Made by a program: the position numbers and the translations under genes. Shown one piece after another: positions 41,075-48,796 of a stretch of DNA of 50,493 bases. Origin of the DNA: UBA9214 sp964443845 (GTDB lineage Bacteria > Pseudomonadota > Gammaproteobacteria > UBA9214). The notes beneath the pieces are model-generated. The model was not told the origin of the DNA, did no database searches, and worked only from the letters and a program-made list of their open reading frames with translations. Each line of letters opens with the position of its first letter. Position 1 is the stretch's first letter. The stretch lies in contig CAYUFA010000015.1 of NCBI GenBank assembly GCA_964443845.1, positions 1 to 50,493 of the forward strand, read 5' to 3'.

Positions 41075-41259
41075 TTCGGCATACCTCGCAAGTTGGCGAC
41101 GACAGCCGGCATGGTACCCCAAAATCCGGGTTGTCGAAGGTCCTGCGCGGAAAGATTGCGTACTCCCGGGTTGCAAGGCGCGGTTCCGGGGGGGGCGCGT
41201 CTGTGGTGGCGGGGTGTTCGATTGCGCTGTCCGGCCCGGCTCTTTGTTATCCTGTTTCC

Positions 41260-41556
41260 ATGACCTGTACCGTAACCATCTACAGTAGCGGTGTGCAGTT
41301 CACGGTCGAGGCGGGGGAGAGCATCCTGCATGCGGCCCGGCGCCAGGGGGTCGATTTTCCCTGTGGATGTCACGCCGGTGTGTGCGGTGCCTGCATCAGC
41401 CGGATCATTTCCGGGCGAATCTTCTACCCTGGCGGACAGCCCATGGCCCTGTACGGCGAACACGCGGACAAGGGCCTGTGTTGTGTGGGTTTTCCGCGCG
41501 GTGACCTGGTGATCGAACCGGACCACCTGGGCGAGGATTGCGAAGCCTGGCGCTGA
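41260..41556 (+). CDS. Plant-type [2Fe-2S] ferredoxin
   Basis: A 98-residue small electron carrier. The cluster ligands are in CHAGVCGAC (Cys37, Cys42, Cys45) and the fourth in GLCC (Cys75, with Cys74 adjacent), the C-x4-C-x2-C...C layout of plant-type ferredoxins. An extra cysteine (Cys35) precedes the motif. The start MTCTVTIYSSGVQFTVEAGESIL is the typical first half of the fold. The ATG at 41260 was chosen for this; the frame opens at 41131. No oxygenase or reductase lies next to it, so the partner is unknown. Confidence 0.9.
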   Translation: MTCTVTIYSSGVQFTVEAGESILHAARRQGVDFPCGCHAGVCGACISRIISGRIFYPGGQPMALYGEHADKGLCCVGFPRGDLVIEPDHLGEDCEAWR

Positions 41557-41625
41557 AACGAACCCGTTGCAGCAGGTCATTCCCTGGCGGGTATCCGGCC
41601 CCGGCGGGAGATCAGCCGGAAACCG

Positions 41626-41877
41626 TCAGCCGCCGAGGGGCTGCGCCGGTCTCGCCGGGGCTGCCGGAGGTATCGCGATGCGATAGATGGGTAGCCCGGC
41701 CTCGGCATTGACCGCCTTGAGGTAGTCCTGCTGCCCGGCCGCAGTCCCGGCAGGATACCCCGTCGCCTTGACGGGCTGCCGCATGGCAACGGCGGCGCCG
41801 ATGACCGCGGCGATCAGCAGATAGGCGCCGATCGTGTGTCGTACGGACAGGTGCTCGTGCGTGGCGTGTATTGCCAT
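41626..41877 (-). CDS. Small single-pass membrane protein
   Basis: An 83-residue protein starting MAIHATHEHLSVRHTI, followed by one membrane segment (GAYLLIAAVIGAAVAM) and a polar tail with DYLKAVNAEAGLPIYRIAI and a Pro/Ala-rich end. It is not recognisable as a named family. The ribosome site is poor. The position just after the ferredoxin gene, on the opposite strand, gives no functional hint. Confidence 0.5.
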   Translation of the reverse strand: MAIHATHEHLSVRHTIGAYLLIAAVIGAAVAMRQPVKATGYPAGTAAGQQDYLKAVNAEAGLPIYRIAIPPAAPARPAQPLGG

Positions 41878-42591
41878 CCTGGTCACCGGTTGCTGTCGGC
41901 AGGGATGCCGTTGCAACCCGGTCCTCCGCTCTGGGTCGGGCCGTGCCGCACGGCCACTGTAGACAACATACGGTGTGCCTGCCACCGGCGGATATTGGAC
42001 GTGTGTACGATGTCGCACCTGTACGGAGGTATGGCATCCACCCTTGTTCCCCGCTGCAGCCGTGCAGGCACGGCACTACCGGTCGCGCAGGAATCGCCGG
42101 TCCTGCGTGCCGTGTTTTTGTCGCCCATTCCCAACACCGGCATCCCGCAATTCTTCCAAGACCGTGATGGCGATAGCAACTTTCCTGTCTCCGATCGGGG
42201 ACACGTTACGGCATTTCCGCTGCTTCGCCCCGGTTATGCGCGACAGCGAAATAATTCCAATGCACACAACACGCTACAGCCGTACGCGCACGATGCAGGG
42301 AGCATTCGCGGGAGATGCTGCCGGTCGCAAACCCGTGGCGCGCGCGGACGGCGCATGAAATTTCTGCGCCGCCACCGAAAGTTCTGCGGTGTTGTGATGA
42401 TCAGAAAACCACTTGTATCACAGCATTTCCTGGCTTTTGCAGTGATGATTTCCGGGTGAATTTCCGCTGCCCCGTGCACACGACCCCTGCCTGTTGGCAC
42501 AGGCCTTGCAACCGGACTTCCATTCAAAACGCCATGCTGTTTCTGCCGCCGCGTGGAAACAGGTGCATCACCTGAACGGGTAAACACATCA
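41878..42591. other. Long gene-free region with a sigma-54 promoter
   Basis: No gene is supported in these 714 bases. The only strong element is the sigma-54 type promoter at 42495-42510. An enhancer site for an activator would be expected 80-200 bases upstream of it, but I could not recognise one. Confidence 0.5.
42495..42510 (+). promoter_or_regulatory. Sigma-54 (RpoN) -24/-12 promoter
   Basis: TGGCAC, five bases, TTGCA, with exactly ten bases between the invariant GG and GC, as the RpoN consensus requires. It lies 82 bases upstream of the start codon at 42592 in the correct direction, predicting a transcript start near 42521. Confidence 0.72.
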
Positions 42592-45342
42592 ATGCTGAAA
42601 TCGATCCTGCATCTTCCAGTATGCAAGCTGTTTACGTTTGCACTGCTATCCATCCTGCTGTCCGCTTGCGTTGACAACGCTGGTAGTGGCACCTCCGTGT
42701 CATCCAGTTCGCCAGGCGCTGCACCCGCCTCGACTGCTGCTGCAACCGTCGACAATCTTCTGATCACCGGCAGCGTTGGCGACGGACCGGTAACGGGTGC
42801 CACTGTGGATATCTGGAGTGCGCGGGGCAGCCTGCTCATGTCCGTATCAAGTGACAACACGGCCTCCTTCCAGGCCCACGTACATGTACATCGCGACAGT
42901 TATCCGTTGCTGCTGAAGGTGCGCGGCGGGATCGACCTGGTGACGGGTGCTGCGCCGGACTTCCAGTTGCTGTCTGTCATGCGCGACCGTCACGCCACGC
43001 AGGTCAACATCAATCCGTTCTCGACCCTGATCGTACGCATTGCGCAAGGATTACCCGGTGGTTTGAGTGCGGCTAACGTGGACAGGGCGACCGGGATCGT
43101 GACCAGTCAGCTGCCGTTCGGGCTGGATCCGGGCCTGGTGCCGGACCCGGTCAATACGCTGATTACGGACAGCAATATCGCGAGTCTGGTGAAGGCCGGT
43201 GAAGCCATGGGTGAAATGGTGCGCCGCACCCGTGACCGGTTGACCACGGCCGGACAGTCCGTCGACGGTGACCAGGTGCTGGCGGCGCTGGCAGCCGACC
43301 TGCAGGACGGCCGGCTGGATGGCCTGGGCGGCAGCGGTACCAGTGCGCAGGTCACGGCAACCGCGGAAGTGGCAGCCGGGCAGGCACTGGTGGAAGCCCT
43401 GTCGAACAACCTGAAAGTGAACGGCATCGTTGCCACGCTGGTGGTCGACCAGGCGATTGTCACGACCCGGCCCCTGATCGGGGTGGATGGTCTCACTGCC
43501 AATGTCCGGATCACCAGCGGGATGCTGGCGCAGACCGTGTGGTCGATCGATGCGGCACGAACACTGGATCCCGCGGCCGAGGTAAGTGCACTCAGGGGTG
43601 TGGTGGCCGGTATCAGTGCCGGTTCCCTGCCGGCCGCCATCGAACCGCAGTTGCCGGTGGATTCCTCGCGTGCACTGGATAACGCACTGACCCTGGCGTT
43701 ATCGGTGGATTCCTCGCAGATGGCTGCGATCGTTACCACTCAGTCGGATGCTGCTGCCTCGACCGGCACCACAACTGGTACCGGCACACCGGATACGACC
43801 TCGACCCCCACAACCGGTACCACGACTGACACGACCAGCACCGGTACGACCGACACGACCTGGCACCACGGCCACCACCACTGGCACTCGACCGGGACCG
43901 GCACGACGACCACGGTCAACCAGCCGCCCGTCATCAGTGGTACCCCGGCGACATCGGTGCAGGTCGGCACGGCGTACCTGTTCCAGCCGGCGGCCAGCGA
44001 CCCCGATGGCGATCCGCTGACGTTCTCGATCTCCGGCCGCCCGTCCTGGGCGCAGTTCAGTCCCTCGACCGGAAGGCTGAGCGGCACGCCGGATGCCGGT
44101 GCGGTCGGGAGCTACGACAACATCATCATCTCGGTCAGCGATGGCACCGCTGCGGCACAGTTGCCGCCGTTCAGTATCACCGTGAATGACGTAGCGGGCA
44201 CGACCGGCACGGGCACGACCACCACCACGGTCAACCGGCCCCCGGTCATCAGTGGTACACCGGCGACCACGGCACAGGTCGGCACGGCGTATCTGTTCCA
44301 GCCGGTGGCCAGCGACCCCGATGGCGATCCGCTGACGTTCTCGATCTCCGGCCGCCCGTCCTGGGCGCAGTTCAGTCCCTCGACCGGAAGGCTGAGCGGC
44401 ACGCCGGATGCCGGTGCGGTCGGGAGCTACGACAACATCATCATCTCGGTCAGCGATGGCACCGCCTCGGCCCAGTTGCCGCCGTTCCGTATCACTGTTC
44501 CGGTCGGCAACCGGCCCCCGGTCATCAGTGGTACGCCGGTGACCTCGGTCCATGCCGGCACGGCGTACCTGTTCCAGCCGGTGGCCAGCGATCCGGATGG
44601 CGATCCGCTGACGTTCTCGATCTCCGGCCGCCCGTCCTGGGCGCAGTTCAGTCCCTCGACCGGAAGGCTGAGCGGCACCCCGGGTGCCGGTGCGGTCGGG
44701 AGCTACGACAACATCATCATCTCGGTCAGCGATGGCGCCGCCTCGGCACAGTTGCCGCCGTTCCGTATCACCGTGAACAACCAGACTCCGGCCATCAGTG
44801 GTACGCCGGTGACCTCGGTCGAGGTCGGCACGGCGTACCTGTTCCAGCCGGTGGCCAGCGATCCGGATGGTGATCCGCTGACGTTCTCGATCTCCGGCCG
44901 CCCGTCCTGGGCGCAGTTCAGTGCCTCGACCGGAAGCCTGAATGGTACCCCGGATGCCAGTGCGGTCGGGAGCTACGACAACATCGTCATCTCGGTCAGC
45001 GATGGCATCGATTCGGTGCAGTTGCCGCCGTTCAGTATCACCGTGAATGACGTAGCGGGCACGACCGGAACAGCACCCGGCACGCTCGACCTGTCGTGGG
45101 CAGCACCCGTGACGCGCAGCGATGGTACGCCGATATCCCTGTCCGAGATTGGAGGATACCGGATCTATTATGGTACGACCTCCGGTAACCACCCGGTCAC
45201 AGTGGATATCGGTGACGGCAGTACCCAGTCCACTACGTTGAGCAATCTCGCCGCCGGTACCTACTACCTGGTGATGACCACGGTGGACACGAATGGCCAG
45301 GAAAGTACCGAATCACCCGAAGTAGTGAAAGTGGTCTACTAG
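42592..45342 (+). CDS. Large Ig-repeat lipoprotein with C-terminal FnIII domain
   Basis: A 916-residue surface lipoprotein. Signal and lipobox are at the start (LFTFALLSILLSACV). Residues to about 380 include a carboxypeptidase-regulatory-like strand block (GSVGDGPVTGATVDIWSA) and helical parts. A Thr/Gly-rich linker follows (about 385-442) with a histidine cluster (WHHGHHHWHS). Four near-identical cadherin/He_PIG-type Ig repeats begin at residues 443, 548, 640 and 730, each with PPVISGTP (or PAISGTP), SDPDGDPLTFSISGRPSW and SVSDG. A fibronectin III domain closes the protein (LDLSWAAPVTRSDGTP ... TYYLVMTTVDTNGQE). The role is probably adhesion or calcium-dependent surface interaction. It is controlled by a sigma-54 promoter. 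Confidence 0.87.
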   Translation: MLKSILHLPVCKLFTFALLSILLSACVDNAGSGTSVSSSSPGAAPASTAAATVDNLLITGSVGDGPVTGATVDIWSARGSLLMSVSSDNTASFQAHVHVHRDSYPLLLKVRGGIDLVTGAAPDFQLLSVMRDRHATQVNINPFSTLIVRIAQGLPGGLSAANVDRATGIVTSQLPFGLDPGLVPDPVNTLITDSNIASLVKAGEAMGEMVRRTRDRLTTAGQSVDGDQVLAALAADLQDGRLDGLGGSGTSAQVTATAEVAAGQALVEALSNNLKVNGIVATLVVDQAIVTTRPLIGVDGLTANVRITSGMLAQTVWSIDAARTLDPAAEVSALRGVVAGISAGSLPAAIEPQLPVDSSRALDNALTLALSVDSSQMAAIVTTQSDAAASTGTTTGTGTPDTTSTPTTGTTTDTTSTGTTDTTWHHGHHHWHSTGTGTTTTVNQPPVISGTPATSVQVGTAYLFQPAASDPDGDPLTFSISGRPSWAQFSPSTGRLSGTPDAGAVGSYDNIIISVSDGTAAAQLPPFSITVNDVAGTTGTGTTTTTVNRPPVISGTPATTAQVGTAYLFQPVASDPDGDPLTFSISGRPSWAQFSPSTGRLSGTPDAGAVGSYDNIIISVSDGTASAQLPPFRITVPVGNRPPVISGTPVTSVHAGTAYLFQPVASDPDGDPLTFSISGRPSWAQFSPSTGRLSGTPGAGAVGSYDNIIISVSDGAASAQLPPFRITVNNQTPAISGTPVTSVEVGTAYLFQPVASDPDGDPLTFSISGRPSWAQFSASTGSLNGTPDASAVGSYDNIVISVSDGIDSVQLPPFSITVNDVAGTTGTAPGTLDLSWAAPVTRSDGTPISLSEIGGYRIYYGTTSGNHPVTVDIGDGSTQSTTLSNLAAGTYYLVMTTVDTNGQESTESPEVVKVVY
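43918..45060 (+). repeat. Four tandem ~270-315 bp coding repeats
   Basis: Units start at 43918, 44233, 44509 and 44779. Long stretches are identical at DNA level, for example the GACGTTCTCGATCTCCGGCC block in all four. Such identity suggests recent expansion and possible variation in repeat number by recombination. Confidence 0.85.
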
Positions 45343-45384
45343 AACCTGTCTCATCATCCCGCGCGAGCCGCGTTGCCGGGAGCG
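45343..45384 (-). repeat. Dispersed repeat family A, terminal fragment
   Basis: Reads AGAACCTGTCTCATCATCCC followed by GCGCGAGCCGCGTTGCCGG; its reverse complement matches 47934-47974 closely. It begins directly at the stop codon of the Ig-repeat lipoprotein gene. Confidence 0.6.
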
Positions 45385-45810
45385 ACCGGTTTGTACAGGG
45401 ATGGACGCGTGGTCGCTCCGGCGCTTTCCAGCGCCTTCTGGTATCCGGCGGCCCCTGCCCGGTGCCCCGGGCGTCGTGCGTGGCGCCGGCGCCGCCACAG
45501 GTTGACCGCTTACCCACACCCGCAGTGGGTGATCCCGTCTTCCGGGTATTGGAAATGTCCGATGCCGCCTGACCCGCGTTAAAATTCCTGCTCTGGCCGT
45601 CAACCGAAACCGGTCTGGCGCGTTAACATGCTTAAGGCCGATTTCAGTGCCATGCAGTGCTGCCGCTACCGGCACCGGGTACAGAATGAACCCGGAGCCG
45701 CTGAACGCCGGGCACTGTTGGCCTTTCGGTCCGTCCCTGCAACAATCCGTGGCAGGCCGGGTCCATACTGGACGAACTGCACCAACCGTTTTTCAACCAA
45801 GAGGTTACTT
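45343..45810. other. Intergenic stretch starting with a family A repeat end
   Basis: No gene is supported. It begins with the repeat at 45343-45384. The open frame at 45628 that runs into the next gene has no ribosome site, and its early part does not resemble a protein start. Confidence 0.45.
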
Positions 45811-46560
45811 ATGAGCAAACATGCATCCCTGGTCAGTCGCCTGCTCTGTTCGACACTGATTGCCAGCATGCTGGCATTGCCGGCTGCCCCACAGGTACTG
45901 GCCGCTCCACCGGGCCGCGATTATCACGGTGACCATCGTGGCCACAAGGATCAACCTAACCAGCGTGACAGGAGCCGGGACCGGAGCCGGGATCGGGATC
46001 GCGACTGGAGTCGTGTGACACGCGATCGAGGCCAGGACTACCGCCGGGATCGGGATCGCGACTGGAGTCGTGTGACACGCGATCGAGGCCGGGACTACCG
46101 CCGGGATCGCTATGTGGCACCGCGGATTGTGCATCGTGGCAGGCGGGTCGTAATTGTCCCGGACCGGATCCGTCGTTACCGCGACACGGTGATCGTGCGC
46201 CCGTATGGTCACTGGTATAACGGCTTCGGACATTACTATCGGGATGACGACGCCTACAAATGGCTGGCATTCACCGCAATCACGCTTGGCGTGCTGAATT
46301 TCATGAACGAGGCTCAGCAGCGTGAGTACGAGGCTGCCCAGGTTGCTGCGGCGACGGCCCCGATCGGTGAGCGGATCGTCTGGCAGCAGGGCGATGCCAG
46401 TGGTTACACCGTTGCCACGCGGGAAGGCACCAGCGAAACGGGTCGCTATTGCCGCGAGTTCCAGCAGAACGTGCGGGTGGGCGGCCGGACCGAGCAGGCC
46501 TACGGCACCGCCTGTCGTAATCCGGATGGCTCGTGGCAGGTGATTTCCTCCGGAGACTGA
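45811..46560 (+). CDS. Exported Arg/Asp-rich protein with surface-antigen-like C-terminus
   Basis: A 249-residue protein with a signal peptide (LLCSTLIASMLALPAAPQVLA). A very basic/acidic segment comes next, with a 19-residue unit (RDRDRDWSRVTRDRGQDYR) present twice in tandem. An RcnB/YXWYQ-like stretch follows (VIVRPYGHWYNGFGHYY), then a hydrophobic helix (WLAFTAITLGVLNFM). The C-terminal 80 residues (TGRYCREFQQNVRVGGR, then AYGTACRNPDGSWQV) match the 17-kDa surface antigen type domain. GAGGT precedes the ATG at 45811. Function unknown; probably an envelope protein. Confidence 0.83.
   Translation: MSKHASLVSRLLCSTLIASMLALPAAPQVLAAPPGRDYHGDHRGHKDQPNQRDRSRDRSRDRDRDWSRVTRDRGQDYRRDRDRDWSRVTRDRGRDYRRDRYVAPRIVHRGRRVVIVPDRIRRYRDTVIVRPYGHWYNGFGHYYRDDDAYKWLAFTAITLGVLNFMNEAQQREYEAAQVAAATAPIGERIVWQQGDASGYTVATREGTSETGRYCREFQQNVRVGGRTEQAYGTACRNPDGSWQVISSGD
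45988..46101 (+). repeat. 57-bp tandem duplication in coding sequence
   Basis: Two copies, 45988-46044 and 46045-46101, differing at about one base. Each encodes the 19-residue Arg/Asp unit. This is a recent in-frame duplication. Confidence 0.85.
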
Positions 46561-47427
46561 TGGCGTGTCCACCGGGTAACGAATCGTGGCGGCGGCACCC
46601 CCCGCAGGCTGGGGATGCCGCCGCCCCGCCTGGCACATTTTTCCGTTCTTCGCACTTTCCGTATCCTGCTTTCCCCTCCACACCGGTCGCCCGGTTCCGG
46701 AATCCGCGTCGACCCTAAGGCGCGGGCAAGCCTCGAACCTGCCCGGCCTGCCGAATCGAAGCACGCGCGCAGGACGGAAGCGGATTGAGCAGGTATGCAA
46801 CCGTACTCCTGTGAGCACCGGCTGTTGTGCACCGACAGCTGCGGATACCAACGGCATCCCGGCACCCTCCATGGCTCGGAAGATCGTTTAACTCGTTAAA
46901 AAAATATATAAATCGAGTTCCCGCAGGTTCGTCGTGGATGGACGACAGCACCGCATAGTACTGTCAACCGGACTGACCAGTCCTGCAGCCCCGACAATCG
47001 GGAAAAATTTCACAAAAATCCGGACGCGGTTTCCGGGTGCCGCCGCCCCTCACGGACGGGGCCTGTCGTTACAGGACGACGACCGTGCGGTGCATTCCGG
47101 CGTGTTATGTATTGGGAGAAAAATCCCAGGCGCGGGAGACTGCCGCCCGCTGCACACCAGGTTGCGATTTGCTGTTGCGGATACATGCAGTTACATCATC
47201 TTGCGCAGCGGCGCAGGGCGGTACGGCATATACGCCCGTAAAAACTGGCCCTGATATTGCTACGGGATGGCTTGCCCGTGACAGTCACCGGACTGTCCGG
47301 TGAGTGCGGTTAAGGTCCAGACCAACAACCTCGAGGCAGAGATCGCCATGGCGCGCAGCAGCGCACAAAACGTCCCGCATCAGTGCGGGATCATGGCGTC
47401 CCGCTGTGATGGTGGAGGCAACAGAAA
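46561..47427. other. Gene-free region of 867 bases
   Basis: I see no supportable gene. Elements noted: the terminator-like hairpin at 46588-46625; an AT-rich stretch at 46890-46919 with AACTCG/CGAGTT ends; a small hairpin CACCGGA-CTG-TCCGGTG at 47286-47302; and a hairpin TCCCGCA-TCAG-TGCGGGA just before the next gene. A small RNA could lie here, but nothing identifies one. Confidence 0.45.
46588..46625. terminator. Hairpin downstream of the surface-antigen-like gene
   Basis: Arms GGCGGCGGCA and TGCCGCCGCC, with an inner CCCC/GGGG pairing, 28 bases after the stop codon. A T-run (ATTTTTCC) follows 13 bases later. Plausible terminator, not a textbook one. Confidence 0.5.
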
Positions 47428-47853
47428 ATGAACCCAGAATCCAGGTCTTCAGCGATACACGGTCTTCTTGCCGGGCGCAGCAAAGCATTTCTGATCATGC
47501 TGATCACTGCCGGTGGCATTATCGGAAGCGGGGCGGCACTGGCCGAACGACCCGGGCATTCCACTGTCCGGCGGGAAAATTCCGGCCCGCAACCGGTCAT
47601 CTCCAGCGCAAGCTGGAACCATCGCCGTCACCGGCTGGATGTGTCCGGCAGCGGTACCCCACGGGCCACCGTCACCGTGGTAAGGGTCTACGATCCGTCG
47701 CGGGTCCCGGGGAGTGACCACGCAAGCCGCCGGCAGGGTTCCTGGTCCCTCGGTGTCTCGTCACCCGCACCCTGCCGGCACGCTCGTGCACAGGCGCGGG
47801 CCGCACCACGGCCAGGGGAAAAAATCGCCACGTTTCCAATTGGTTGCGTCTGA
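47428..47853 (+). CDS. Exported protein whose C-terminus comes from a dispersed repeat
   Basis: The reading frame encodes 141 residues with a signal peptide (FLIMLITAGGIIGSGAALA). The mature part has a single Ig-like beta pattern: VISSASWNHRRHRLDVSG, then ATVTVVRVYDPS, then GSWSLGVSSPAPCR. The frame then runs into the family A repeat (from about 47800) and ends GEKIATFPIGCV, which is pure repeat translation. The original C-terminus therefore seems to have been replaced. GGTGGAGGC precedes the ATG, so translation is likely. Whether the product is still useful is open. Confidence 0.55.
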   Translation: MNPESRSSAIHGLLAGRSKAFLIMLITAGGIIGSGAALAERPGHSTVRRENSGPQPVISSASWNHRRHRLDVSGSGTPRATVTVVRVYDPSRVPGSDHASRRQGSWSLGVSSPAPCRHARAQARAAPRPGEKIATFPIGCV

Positions 47854-47978
47854 AACCCGGCCCTGCTGTGTTGCCTCGCTTGCTTGCACCTCACGTACTG
47901 TGTTGCGCGCTGCGCCGTGCGGGACCGGGTTTCTGCCGGCAACGCGGCTCACGCGGAATGATGAGACAGGTTCTGGCA
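47800..47978 (+). repeat. Dispersed repeat family A, composite copy 2
   Basis: The core at 47800-47912 is the reverse complement of 14821-14928. The tail at 47934-47974 (CGGCAACGCGGCTCACGCGG then ATGATGAGACAGGTTCT) matches 45343-45384 and the arms at 5585-5641. The core overlaps the 3' end of the gene at 47428. Confidence 0.7.
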
Positions 47979-48183
47979 GTTACAAGGATATCCGGCGGAA
48001 CTGTAGGGTATTCCAGGCCGTTGTCGGCTGATCTCGGGATATCGGACGTTCGTACATGGGTCGCCGGGGCAATTGACCTTCCCGCTGGCTCGCCTAAGAT
48101 GGGGGTACACCCGGAAATCCGGGGCGAGTGGGTTTACTGACCTGTTCCGGGGCGAACGGGTTCGCGATCCACGGGAGTGAGGT
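47854..48183. other. Intergenic stretch holding most of repeat copy 2
   Basis: No gene is supported. It holds the rest of the family A repeat and the leader of the next gene; no distinct promoter is seen. Confidence 0.45.
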
Positions 48184-48579
48184 ATGGTCCGCAAGTTCGT
48201 AGCGGTTACAGTCCTGGTGTTCGCAGCCAGCCCGGTGGTGCAGGCCGATGGCGACGGCAGCCTCCGGTACGACACCATCCTGCCCGGGAGCACGGCCTGG
48301 CAGCAGACCGGGACGGACCTGCAGTCGGATGAGGAATACCGGCGCAGCGTGAGTAACAACCGTTCCATCGTGCAACGGGAACTGCAGACCGTCGCAAGGC
48401 GCCTGCTGGCGGACGGTGGCGCGGTGCGTGGCGCTGCCGGTCTGCTCGGGGCGGCGGTAAGTGCATCGATCGCCGATACCCGTGTGTACCTCAATGACAG
48501 CCGCACCATCGGCATGGTACTCAGCGATACGACCCGTTCGGACCGGACAGTGATGCTCCAGTTCCGGAAAAGCTGGTAA
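48184..48579 (+). CDS. Small exported protein of unknown function
   Basis: A 131-residue protein with a signal peptide (RKFVAVTVLVFAASPVVQA). The mature part is helical in the middle (NRSIVQRELQTVARRLLADGG and then a small-residue stretch AVRGAAGLLGAAVSASIAD), followed by two strands (RTIGMVLSDTTRSDRTVML). No family is recognised. GGAGTGAGG before the ATG is a good ribosome site. A strong bidirectional hairpin closes the gene region. Confidence 0.72.
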   Translation: MVRKFVAVTVLVFAASPVVQADGDGSLRYDTILPGSTAWQQTGTDLQSDEEYRRSVSNNRSIVQRELQTVARRLLADGGAVRGAAGLLGAAVSASIADTRVYLNDSRTIGMVLSDTTRSDRTVMLQFRKSW

Positions 48580-48744
48580 CCGGATATCGTCCTGGCGCTG
48601 CCCGGCGACCCTTTCCGCCTGCATGTTCGCCATGGTGGGTGGTTGCTTCCTGCCCGGGGATGCTGCGGCGTGTTCGTCTTCAGGAGGCACCGGCTGGCCC
48701 TGGATCCGTTGCGCGATCCTGCGTCTGCTTCCAGGGTGTGTTCT

Positions 48745-48780
48745 GCGGCAAGAAACCGGCCGTAGCCGGTTTCTTGCCGC
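48745..48780. terminator. Bidirectional terminator between convergent genes
   Basis: Perfect 16-base arms (GCGGCAAGAAACCGGC and complement) with loop CGTA. Each strand gives a GC stem followed by TTTCTT. It sits between the convergent genes at 48184-48579 and 48797-50128, the expected place for a shared terminator. Confidence 0.75.
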
Positions 48781-48796
48781 TACATCGATTGCCGCG

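Noticed and set aside
43918..45060. Regularly spaced repeats considered as a CRISPR array
   Set aside because: The period is about 270-315 bases, the units are coding and there are no unique spacers or cas genes.
43699..45192. 497-codon open frame on the minus strand opposite the Ig repeats
   Set aside because: Its repetitive translation only mirrors the coding repeats of the real plus-strand gene.
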